Assembly: GCA_903944295.1 (NCBI GenBank)
Contig: CAJARA010000138.1
Coordinates: 1 to 36,243 of the forward strand
Origin: an uncultured Chloroflexota bacterium
GTDB lineage: Bacteria > Chloroflexota > Limnocylindria > Limnocylindrales > Limnocylindraceae
Length of the DNA stretch: 36,243 bases
Direction: 5' to 3'
Below the pieces are notes generated by a model, which was not told the origin of the DNA, made no database searches, and saw nothing but the letters and a program-made list of their open reading frames with translations. Each line of letters begins with the position of its first letter. Within the stretch, counting starts at the first letter, position 1. Shown here in pieces: positions 29,454 to 36,243 of the stretch. The position numbers and the translations under genes were made by a program.

Positions 29454-30623
29454 ATGAGTCCCGCGCGGATCTTCGCCGACCACGCTGCCGGCTCCGCCGT
29501 GCGACCAGAGGTTGCCGACCTCCTCGCTGACCTCTATCGCGACGGCATCGGGAATCCGAACGGTGGCCACGCCGAAGCACGCCGCTCGCGCGCCGTACTC
29601 GATGAGGCTCGCGCCTCCCTCGCCGCCGCACTCGGTGTGGAGTCGCGACAGGTCACCTTCACGGCGAGCGCCTCAGAGGGTCTTGCACTGGCGCTGAACA
29701 GCGAGACTCGTGCGAAGGAGCCACTCCTGACCAGCGCAACTGAGCACCGCGGCGCGCGCGCCCTTGCGCAGCGACATGTCGCTGCGGGGGGTGCGGTGCA
29801 CCTTCTCCCTGTGGACGAGCGTGGCGCATGGGCCACCAACTCGCCACTGGTTCGCGACGTTGCCAGCCAGGGTGGCGTTGCACTGCTCACACTCGCCTCT
29901 GGTGAGCTCGGCACCATCCAACCGCGAGCTGATCTGATTCACATTTGGCGAGAAGCGGGTGGCGGCGCGCTGATCTTTGACGGAGTTCAGGCGGCGGCGG
30001 CCGAGCTTCGATTTGATGAGATCGGTGCAACGCACCTTGTGCTCGGTTCGGCAAAGGTTGAGGGGCCGGCGGGGATTGCGGCACTAGTCTCTGCACCGGA
30101 TCGTCGCCTCCATCCGCTGGTTCCTGGCGGCGGACAGGAGCGTGGGCGTCGCGGTGGCACCGAGGCGGTCCCACTCGCTGCAGCGTTCGCACACGCCTAC
30201 CGGTTGATGAGCAATGAGCGCCATGCAACGCAGCGGCACCTCGCGCAGCTTTGCGAAGCATTTGATGCTGCACTTGGTAACCCGGCAACCCACGGCCTCA
30301 TCGCTACAGGTGCTTCAGATCTCGGCGCACGGCTCCCTGGGCATCGCTCATATGCGGCGGAGTGGGCGCTCGGTGACGACCTTGTTGCCGCGCTCGATCA
30401 CGCTGGGCTCGCCATTTCAACGGGCTCTGCGTGTATCAGCGGTTCGCGTGAACCATCTGAGGCGCTCGCCGCATGCGGCCTCTCGGATGCTGCGTCACGC
30501 GGCGGGATTCGCATCAGCTTCGGTCGAACACACAGCGTGGATGAGGCGCGCCTCGCGGCAGCCACACTCGCCGCAACCTGCGCCCGCATTCGCAGTAGCT
30601 ACACCGCGGAGGTCTCACGATGA
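29454..30623 (+). CDS. Divergent cysteine desulfurase (NifS/IscS-like)
   Basis: A 389-aa PLP enzyme that should abstract sulfur from cysteine. Kept features are His98 (ATEH), Asp176 and Gln179 (FDGVQA), the PLP lysine Lys201 (LGSAKVEGPAG), the GGGQERGRRGGTEAVP segment and the sulfur-carrying Cys327 in STGSACISGSREPS. Unusual features are Ala in place of the His that normally precedes the PLP lysine (SxHK), ASGELGTIQP where IscS has NNExGTxQP, and DHAAGS where the family starts DNAATT. It is coupled by ATGA to mnmA, so a dedicated sulfur supply for tRNA thiolation is the likely role. No iscU or sufB-type scaffold is nearby. An AGGT lies seven bases before the ATG. Confidence 0.88.
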   Translation: MSPARIFADHAAGSAVRPEVADLLADLYRDGIGNPNGGHAEARRSRAVLDEARASLAAALGVESRQVTFTASASEGLALALNSETRAKEPLLTSATEHRGARALAQRHVAAGGAVHLLPVDERGAWATNSPLVRDVASQGGVALLTLASGELGTIQPRADLIHIWREAGGGALIFDGVQAAAAELRFDEIGATHLVLGSAKVEGPAGIAALVSAPDRRLHPLVPGGGQERGRRGGTEAVPLAAAFAHAYRLMSNERHATQRHLAQLCEAFDAALGNPATHGLIATGASDLGARLPGHRSYAAEWALGDDLVAALDHAGLAISTGSACISGSREPSEALAACGLSDAASRGGIRISFGRTHSVDEARLAAATLAATCARIRSSYTAEVSR

Positions 30624-31798
30624 GCGATCACGCTGCGCTCCCGCAGCTCGGGCTCCCAGTCGGCTGGCTCGCTGAGCCGGTCGCGAGCGCCCCAGAGCGG
30701 GTGCTAGTAGCGCTCTCTGGTGGCGTTGACTCCTCCGTTGCTGCGGCGCTCCTAGTTGAGGCGGGACACGAAGTTGTTGGTGTCTGGATGCGGTTGCACG
30801 ATGCGGCGGATCGCGTGGATGGCGGCCGAAAGAGCTGCTGCACGTTGGACGCTGCAGATGATGCCCGCCGTGTTGCTGATCAGCTGAAGATCCCGTTCCA
30901 CATCCAGAACCTTGAGCGCGAGTTTGCTGCAGCGGTCCTTGAGCCGTTTATTGGTTCATACCTTGACGGCGAGACGCCGAGTCCCTGTGTGGGATGCAAT
31001 ACGGCGGTGAAGTTTGGCGCGCTGGTGGGGAAGGGGAGCGCCCTCTTCGGATGTGATGCGGTTGCTACGGGGCACTATGCGCGACGTGCGGTGAGTGCCG
31101 ATGGTGCGAGCTGGCGACTGCGGACCGCTGTAGATAGCGACAAGGATCAGACCTACTTCCTGCACGGTCTGAGTAGCGAGGCGATTGCGCGTGCACGCTT
31201 CCCGCTCGGCGAGCTGACAAAGGGTGAGGTACGAGATGCGGCGCGTGCGCGCGGGCTCGCAACGGCAGAGAAGCCGGAGAGCCAGGAGATCTGCTTCGTC
31301 CCCGATGGGGACTATCGGTCGCTCCTTCGCTCGCGCGGTTGGTCGCCAAAGGCAGGTGAGATCGTTGATGAGCGCGGCGACGTTGTTGGCGAGCATCAGG
31401 GGAGCGCTGGCTTCACCGTTGGACAGCGGCGCGGACTCTCCGTTGCGGCGGACACACCGCGATACGTCAGTGCGGTTGATCCGCGAACAAATCGCATCAC
31501 GATCGGTCGACGCGAGTCGCTGGAGCGCCGCGAGATTGATCTGACCGGCGCAGCGACGCCGAGTGGTGAACTTCAATCAGACGTGGTCCTTGAGGGACGC
31601 GCACGCATCCGGCACCGCGGCGTTTTGGCGGAGGGGCGACTGATTAGTCGCGGCGGCGGTGCAGCGACTCTGGAACTTCGTGAGCCGCTCTGGGCTCCAT
31701 CACCTGGGCAGACGGTGGTCCTCTATGAGGGCGAGACGCTCGCCGCTGGCGGCCAGATTGCCGCCCCAGTCACCGCACCCGTCGCCGCGCATGCTTGA
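30620..31798 (+). CDS. mnmA: tRNA-specific 2-thiouridylase MnmA
   Basis: A 392-aa ATP-dependent enzyme that thiolates U34 of tRNA-Lys, Glu and Gln. The PP-loop SGGVDSS is at residues 33-39, the first catalytic cysteine is Cys123 in PSPCVGCN, and the second is Cys225 in ESQEICFVPDG. KSCCTLDAADDARRVA and SDKDQTYFLHGL are further family marks. The C-terminal beta-barrel contains GFTVGQRRGLSV. About 27 residues precede the PP-loop strand, longer than in many homologues, and may include an extension. It takes sulfur from the coupled desulfurase gene, either directly or through a relay that is not visible here. It overlaps the next small gene by eight bases. Confidence 0.95.
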   Translation: MSDHAALPQLGLPVGWLAEPVASAPERVLVALSGGVDSSVAAALLVEAGHEVVGVWMRLHDAADRVDGGRKSCCTLDAADDARRVADQLKIPFHIQNLEREFAAAVLEPFIGSYLDGETPSPCVGCNTAVKFGALVGKGSALFGCDAVATGHYARRAVSADGASWRLRTAVDSDKDQTYFLHGLSSEAIARARFPLGELTKGEVRDAARARGLATAEKPESQEICFVPDGDYRSLLRSRGWSPKAGEIVDERGDVVGEHQGSAGFTVGQRRGLSVAADTPRYVSAVDPRTNRITIGRRESLERREIDLTGAATPSGELQSDVVLEGRARIRHRGVLAEGRLISRGGGAATLELREPLWAPSPGQTVVLYEGETLAAGGQIAAPVTAPVAAHA

Positions 31799-32060
31799 GC
31801 CGGCGCCACTCCTCATTGGGCTCACCGTTCTTGTTACTGCACTGATCGGCCGACTACTCGGACAGCGTGCCCCACTCCCCGTGGCGTTGGCTGCCGCCAC
31901 CGTCGGCGCCCTCCTCGCGCAGGTGATCGGGGAGCGTCTCTTCGGTGGGCTGATCCCCGTTGGCGGCGCCGCTTGGCCAGCCCCCCTGATCGGCGCACTG
32001 CTCGCCGAACGCCTTGCCGCACGCGTTGCGACAGGTTGGGAGCGCGGTCGCCAGCCGTAA
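31791..32060 (+). CDS. Small hydrophobic membrane protein, unknown function
   Basis: An 89-aa protein starting at ATG 31791, inside the end of mnmA (eight-base overlap, different frame). Hydrophobic segments span about residues 7-24, 29-48 and 52-72. The alternation of Gly/Ala-rich helices (LIGRLLGQ, TVGALLAQVIGERL, PLIGALLAERLA) recalls the small GlsB/YeaQ transglycosylase-associated family, though no residue is diagnostic, so the assignment is only a suggestion. The C-terminus is basic (TGWERGRQP), consistent with a cytoplasmic tail. It lies between mnmA and the alaS promoter and is probably co-translated with mnmA. Longer starts within mnmA are less credible because they would overlap the conserved C-terminus by more than 100 bases. 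Confidence 0.65.
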   Translation: MLEPAPLLIGLTVLVTALIGRLLGQRAPLPVALAAATVGALLAQVIGERLFGGLIPVGGAAWPAPLIGALLAERLAARVATGWERGRQP

Positions 32061-32088
32061 GGCTCGCTGAGGTCGTGCACCCCTCTGC

Positions 32089-32094
32089 TACGCT
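32089..32094 (+). promoter_or_regulatory. Predicted -10 box (TGCTACGCT) for a leaderless alaS transcript
   Basis: The nine bases TGCTACGCT are identical to those before topA. The hexamer ends six bases before the second of two consecutive ATG codons (32098 and 32101), predicting transcription from 32101 and translation from that ATG. The 37-nt gap before alaS holds nothing else recognisable. Confidence 0.55.
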
Positions 32095-32100
32095 CGGATG

Positions 32101-34839
32101 ATGGAGCGCGACTCAAGGATTCCTTCATACAGCGCCGCTGAGCTTCGCTCGCGCTTTGTCGCCTTCTTTGCGGCCCGCGGACACGCCGAAGTGCCGAGCG
32201 CCTCACTCCTCCCCGCTGGCGACGCCACGCTCCTCTTCACCAACTCAGGGATGGTGCAGTTCAAAGAGCTCTTTAGCGGCGCCGAGACCCGCTCCTATAC
32301 GCGCGCCGTTGACTACCAGCGCTGCCTCCGCGTGGCGGGGAAGCACAACGACTTTGAGGAGGTCGGTCGCACGCCGCGCCACCACACGCTCTTCGAGATG
32401 CTCGGCAGCTGGTCGTTCGGCGACTACTTCAAGCGCGACGCAATCGTCTGGGCCTGGGAGTTCCTCACCGTAGATCTCGGCATCCCCGCCGATCGTCTCG
32501 CCGCAACCATCTACTCGGATGATGAAGAGGCGGCGGCGATCTGGCTTAACGAGATCAAGCTTCCGCCGGAGCGCCTTGCGCGCTGGGGGAACGTTGCGAA
32601 GGGTGACGATGCGAACTTCTGGCGCATGGCGGAGACGGGGCCGTGCGGGCCATGCTCAGAAATCCACTTTGATCGCGGGGCTGAGCTTTCTTGCGGGAAA
32701 GACTGCGCACCAGATCACTCGGAGCAGTGCCCACGCTGGCTGGAGATCTGGAACCTCGTCTTTATGCAGTACGAACAGCACGCTGATGGTCGCCGCGCCG
32801 AGCTCCCCTTTAAGAGCGTTGATACAGGGATGGGCCTTGAGCGACTCGCGAGCGTCAGCCAGCAGGTGCTCTCCAACTACGACACCGACCTCTTCGTGCC
32901 GATCCACGCCGCGCTACGCAAGATCACAGGGCACGGGGCGAAAGAGTTTGAGGCGCAACGTTTCAGCTATCAGGTGATCGCAGACCACTCTCGTGCCGTC
33001 ACCTTCCTCCTCGCCGACGGAATTCGCCCCGGAAATGAAGGGCGTGGCTACGTGCTTCGTCGCATCATTCGTCGTGCTGTTCGCCATGGGCGGCTCCTTG
33101 GCGTTGAGCGACCCTTCCTTGCTGAGGTTGCTCGTGAGGTGATCGCGCTCATGTCTGACGCGTATCCGTATCTGCGCGATGCAGGCCCAGTAGTCATTGA
33201 GTCACTCGAGCGCGAAGAGGCGCAGTTTGCGCGCACGCTTGATGGCGGCTCTGCACTCCTCGCGACGGCGTTGAAGCCGCTCGCTAAGGGGACGACCGCC
33301 GTGGGGACGCGCGCTGATCAGCTCCCTGCGAACGCACCGAAGCTTGATGGCGAGGTTGCCTTCAAGCTGCACGACACATTCGGCTTCCCGATCGACCTGA
33401 CGGTGGAACTCGCGGCGGAGCGTGGCGTAGCGGTTGATCGGGTCGGATTCGATGCGGCGCTCGCCGAGCAGCGACAGCGCAGCCGCGGCGGAAAGAAGGC
33501 GGAGCTCGCCGAACATGCCGCAACCCTTGCGCAACTTGAAGAGGTGCAGCGCAAGGTTGGCGACACAGAGTTCATCGGCTACGAATCGCTTGAAGGGAGC
33601 GCCACGGTGAAGGGGATCCTCGCCGAGGCTGGCGCAACTGATCGCGCGGAGAGCGGGAGTGTTCGCCTTGTCGTGGAGCGCACCCCGTTCTATGCCGAGC
33701 GTGGCGGCCAGGTCGGTGATCAGGGGGAGATTCTCGGCGCACAAGGGGCGAGGATCGGCCTGGTGACCGATACACAGCGCCCGGTCGGCGCGATGACGCT
33801 GCATGATGTTGAACTCAGTGCCCCAGTTGCCCTTGGCGATTCAGTGACACTCCGTGTTGATGCGCCGCGGCGTGCCGCGACGGTGCGCAACCATACGGCG
33901 ACACACCTGCTCCATCGGGCGATCAGGATCATTGCAGGGGCGGATGCGAAGCAGCGCGGCTCGCTGGTGCATCCGGAATACCTGCGGTTTGACTACCCAC
34001 TCGATCGTGCGCTGACGCGCGAGGAGCGCGATGCCGTGGAGGCGGAGGTGCAGCGCGCCATTCGGGAGGACATTCCGGTCACGGTCGCCCAAATGACGAT
34101 GAAGGAGGCGGTCGCCGCCGGTGCCGATGCCTTCTTTGATGAGAAGTACGGCGAGTCGGTGCGTACCGTGCGGATGGCTGATTATTCGCATGAGCTCTGC
34201 GGTGGGACGCACTGCCGTGCAACGGGCGAGGTGGGAAGTTTCGTGATCACCTCTGATCGCAGCATCGGTTCTGGCCTGCGCCGTATTGAGGCGCTGAGCG
34301 GGCCCGTTGCCGACGAGCTCCTCCGTTCGCGCGTGAAGAGCCTAGAGGCGGCGGCAGACGCTCTCGGCCTCCAGGACGCAGAGCAGCTCGTGCAGAAGAT
34401 CGGTCAGCTTCAGGCAGAGCTGAAAGATGCGAAGCGGCGTGCACGCGAGGGGAGTGGACGCAAGGCTGATCCTGTCGCACTCGCCGCCGCCGCAACAACG
34501 GTGAAGGCGGGCTACGGAGTGCTCGTCACCTCGGCTGACGTTGAAGATCTTGAAGCGCTGAAGGAGCTCTCGCTGCAGATCCGGAAGAAGATGGGCGACG
34601 GCGTGATCGCACTGGTGCGACCGGGCGGGAGTCCCGATCTGCTTGTCACCGTTGAGGGGACTGGCGCTGCATCTGCCAATGCTGGAGAGATCGTCGCCGC
34701 TGGCGCAAGCGCCTGCGGTGGACGTGGAGGTGGAAAGCCGAACATGGGGCAGGGTCGCGGCGCTGAAGGGAGCGATGCGGCGGTGGCGCTCAACGCCATG
34801 GCGACGCTGCTCGGCGTGAAGCCGGTCTCACTGAGCTGA
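32101..34839 (+). CDS. alaS: Alanyl-tRNA synthetase
   Basis: A 912-aa class II synthetase. The catalytic domain shows NDFEEVGRTPRHHTLFEMLG and SWSFGDYFKRDAI. The editing domain has the zinc-site HTATHLLH (His near residue 598) and LCGGTHCRATGEVG (Cys near 700). The C-terminal DHHA1 segment has GGRGGGKPNMGQGRG. The standard LGNFSFGDYFK reads LGSWSFGDYFK. Two tandem ATG codons start the gene; the second (32101) is chosen because it lies six bases after TACGCT, as in other leaderless genes here. The next gene, ruvX, overlaps by one base (TGATG). Confidence 0.96.
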   Translation: MERDSRIPSYSAAELRSRFVAFFAARGHAEVPSASLLPAGDATLLFTNSGMVQFKELFSGAETRSYTRAVDYQRCLRVAGKHNDFEEVGRTPRHHTLFEMLGSWSFGDYFKRDAIVWAWEFLTVDLGIPADRLAATIYSDDEEAAAIWLNEIKLPPERLARWGNVAKGDDANFWRMAETGPCGPCSEIHFDRGAELSCGKDCAPDHSEQCPRWLEIWNLVFMQYEQHADGRRAELPFKSVDTGMGLERLASVSQQVLSNYDTDLFVPIHAALRKITGHGAKEFEAQRFSYQVIADHSRAVTFLLADGIRPGNEGRGYVLRRIIRRAVRHGRLLGVERPFLAEVAREVIALMSDAYPYLRDAGPVVIESLEREEAQFARTLDGGSALLATALKPLAKGTTAVGTRADQLPANAPKLDGEVAFKLHDTFGFPIDLTVELAAERGVAVDRVGFDAALAEQRQRSRGGKKAELAEHAATLAQLEEVQRKVGDTEFIGYESLEGSATVKGILAEAGATDRAESGSVRLVVERTPFYAERGGQVGDQGEILGAQGARIGLVTDTQRPVGAMTLHDVELSAPVALGDSVTLRVDAPRRAATVRNHTATHLLHRAIRIIAGADAKQRGSLVHPEYLRFDYPLDRALTREERDAVEAEVQRAIREDIPVTVAQMTMKEAVAAGADAFFDEKYGESVRTVRMADYSHELCGGTHCRATGEVGSFVITSDRSIGSGLRRIEALSGPVADELLRSRVKSLEAAADALGLQDAEQLVQKIGQLQAELKDAKRRAREGSGRKADPVALAAAATTVKAGYGVLVTSADVEDLEALKELSLQIRKKMGDGVIALVRPGGSPDLLVTVEGTGAASANAGEIVAAGASACGGRGGGKPNMGQGRGAEGSDAAVALNAMATLLGVKPVSLS

Positions 34840-35330
34840 TGACCTCAAGCGTGCGCCGCCTCGGCATTGACCTTGGCGATCGTCGTGTTGGGCTTGCCGT
34901 CTCGGTTGATGACACTTCGCCACGTGGGCTCTCCACGATGATGCGCAGCGAACACATCGATGGTGACGTGACCCGCCTCGCCACGATCTGCCGAGAGCAG
35001 CGCATCAGCGAACTTGTCATTGGGCTCCCACTGCATAGCGACGGCACGATGAGCCCGCAGGGGGAGAAGACGCTGCACTGGGCGGAGCAGGTGGTTGCGC
35101 ACCTCCAGCTTCCGATCATCTTTATTGACGAGCGTTACTCCTCAGAGCGCGCCGCTGAGCGCGTTGGTCGGCAGGGGGGTGGATCTGGTGGCGCTGCGCC
35201 AGGGCCAACCCGTCGTGCGGCGCACCGTGCGGCGATTGATCAGGCAGCCGCGCAACTGATCCTTGAGGATGCGGGGAACCCTGCACTTCACGTTGATCCA
35301 ACGCAGCTAGTTCGGACCTCCGCTACATGA
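34839..35330 (+). CDS. ruvX: Holliday junction resolvase-like RuvX/YqgF
   Basis: A 163-aa RNase H-fold protein linked to 16S rRNA 5'-end maturation and, by structure, to Holliday junction resolution. It has RLGIDLGDRRVGLAVS with the first catalytic Asp (residue 11), VIGLPLHSDGTMSPQG, FIDERYSSERAAERV and a late Asp in AIDQAAAQLIL, matching the family acids. The usual DERLTT reads DERYSS. A Gly/Pro/Arg-rich loop (GRQGGGSGGAAPGPTRRAAH) is longer than the usual short linker before the last helix. The order alaS-ruvX-mltG is widespread in bacteria. It overlaps mltG by ATGA. Confidence 0.93.
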   Translation: MTSSVRRLGIDLGDRRVGLAVSVDDTSPRGLSTMMRSEHIDGDVTRLATICREQRISELVIGLPLHSDGTMSPQGEKTLHWAEQVVAHLQLPIIFIDERYSSERAAERVGRQGGGSGGAAPGPTRRAAHRAAIDQAAAQLILEDAGNPALHVDPTQLVRTSAT

Positions 35331-36243
35331 GCCGACCGCCACGCCTCCTTGCACTCGGTGCGATCGTGCTCGCGCTCGTCCTCGGACGCGTTGCAGCACC
35401 AGCACTGATCGGTGACGTGTTGGTGAGTGCCAGCCTCCGCTCGCCGGCACTCCTCTCGCTCCCACTCCTCGGCGACATCGTTGTTGAGCGACTCGGTGAT
35501 CGCATCAGCGCTCCCGCCGGGAGCGATACAACGCTCGTCACCGTAGAGATCGCGGCGGGCAGTAGTAGTAGCGAGATCGCGGCACAGCTTTATGAGGCAG
35601 GACTGATCGGCGACGAGACCGGCTTCATCGTTGCGGTGAGTCGCGCCGGCCTTGAAGGGGGCCTGCAGGCGGGACTCTTCCAGGTGGCGGCGAGCATGAC
35701 GCCGAGCGAGATCGCCGTTGCGCTGACGCAGCCGTATCGCGAGCCAGCGATCGCGGTGCAGTTGCGCGCCGGCCTTCGCCTTGAGCAGATCGTTGCGCAG
35801 ATCGGCACGCTCGACCTCCCCTTCACGCAGCGTGAGCTGCTCGATCTACTGCGCGCCCCATCGGCCGAGATTCTCGCCGACTACGACTGGCTTGACCTCC
35901 CGACCGGTTCAACGCTCGAAGGGCGGCTCGGCGCTGGCACCTTCAACGTGCCGGTGAGCGCAACGGCAGAACGCTTCGTTCGCATGCTTCTTGACCGATT
36001 CGCGGAGGAGGTCCCCGCCGAGCTTCGAGGTAGCGCGCCAGACGGGCGCTCCTTCCATGAGGTGCTGACGATGGCCTCAATCGTTGAGCGCGAGGCGGCG
36101 CTTGATGAGGAGCGACCACGCATGGCCGGCGTCTACGCGTATCGGCTGCAGCAGGGGATCGGGCTCTTTGCGGACCCAACGATCATCTGGGTTGCCGACT
36201 CTGCGGCGCTACGCAACCTGAAGCTCGAAAAGTGGCAGACCTA
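35327..36243 (+). CDS. mltG: Endolytic transglycosylase MltG, 3'-truncated
   Basis: The frame runs off the window end; 305 residues are visible. A single N-terminal membrane anchor (RLLALGAIVLALVLGRV) is followed by a region with a LysM-like start near residue 73 (TVEIAAGSSSSEIAAQLYEAGLI). The YceG catalytic core has ASIVEREA with the expected catalytic Glu254 and ends in ADPTIIWVAD. MltG cuts nascent glycan strands and sets their length at the periplasmic or outer face of the membrane. Variation: the family segment LEGYLFPDTY reads LEGRLGAGTF (197-206), and the usual DPTVIYG reads DPTIIWV. The gene starts within the ruvX stop (ATGA). Confidence 0.9.
   Translation, partial: MSRPPRLLALGAIVLALVLGRVAAPALIGDVLVSASLRSPALLSLPLLGDIVVERLGDRISAPAGSDTTLVTVEIAAGSSSSEIAAQLYEAGLIGDETGFIVAVSRAGLEGGLQAGLFQVAASMTPSEIAVALTQPYREPAIAVQLRAGLRLEQIVAQIGTLDLPFTQRELLDLLRAPSAEILADYDWLDLPTGSTLEGRLGAGTFNVPVSATAERFVRMLLDRFAEEVPAELRGSAPDGRSFHEVLTMASIVEREAALDEERPRMAGVYAYRLQQGIGLFADPTIIWVADSAALRNLKLEKWQT

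Noticed and set aside
28777..29631. Minus-strand reading frame of 284 codons opposite typA and the desulfurase start
   Set aside because: It spans two real genes on the other strand and has no promoter, ribosome site or family feature.
1..36243. CRISPR arrays, insertion sequences, riboswitches and strong intrinsic terminators
   Set aside because: Reading through the window showed no direct-repeat arrays, no transposase, no inverted repeats followed by T-runs, and no intergenic space large enough for a riboswitch.

Overview
This is a gene-dense bacterial chromosomal window with GC content roughly 60%. It holds 27 protein genes and one tRNA, has no intergenic gap longer than about 200 bases, and shows no mobile element, CRISPR array or prophage. 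All but two genes lie on the + strand. Most neighbours are joined by ATGA, GTGA, TTGA or TGATG start/stop overlaps, which points to a compact genome with translationally coupled operons. The content is housekeeping: cell wall, tRNA charging and modification, DNA topology and recombination, and stringent response. The likely source is a Chloroflexota lineage, possibly the small-genome aquatic Limnocylindria type. Reasons are the gene order, an actinobacterial-unlike HisRS N-terminus, a TopA with C-terminal zinc fingers, and frequent -10 boxes placed directly at start codons. That placement is an inference of moderate confidence; a distant actinobacterial relative is not excluded.

Layout. Positions 1-5695: the end of a nucleoside-type (BMP/Nup family) ABC importer (ATPase, two permeases) followed by two tandem, colinear nucleoside hydrolases, forming an uptake-and-cleavage unit. 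5699-6181 (-): low-molecular-weight tyrosine phosphatase. 6268-6342: a CAU-anticodon tRNA, followed 35 nt later by ftsH and an M20 dipeptidase. 9774-11320: prephenate dehydrogenase and a COG4112-like Nudix protein. 11364-17423: comM, dprA, topA and a XerC/D recombinase, a DNA uptake, recombination and topology block. 17427-21609: murJ, a FemX-like aminoacyltransferase and murE, a peptidoglycan block coupled directly to a RelA/SpoT homologue, hisS and aspS. 26992-27540 (-): an unrecognised protein that looks like a degenerate MobA-type nucleotidyltransferase, divergent from typA. 29454-32060: a divergent cysteine desulfurase, mnmA and a small membrane protein. 32101-36243: alaS, ruvX and the start of mltG, a widely conserved order.

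Regulation. Several transcription-unit heads (phosphatase, topA, relA, the 182-aa minus-strand gene, alaS and probably typA) carry a TANNNT-like -10 box ending 6-8 nt before the start codon, with no visible Shine-Dalgarno or -35. This suggests leaderless mRNAs. ftsH instead has a strong AGGAGG. The pattern decides several start codons.

No clearly new multi-gene system is visible. The items most worth a second look are the leaderless promoter architecture, the mutually overlapping divergent promoters at 27541-27582, the degenerate MobA-like protein, a cysteine desulfurase lacking two usual active-site residues beside mnmA, a stringent-response enzyme with a QFDD motif, and a CAU tRNA with unusual tertiary and stem pairs.
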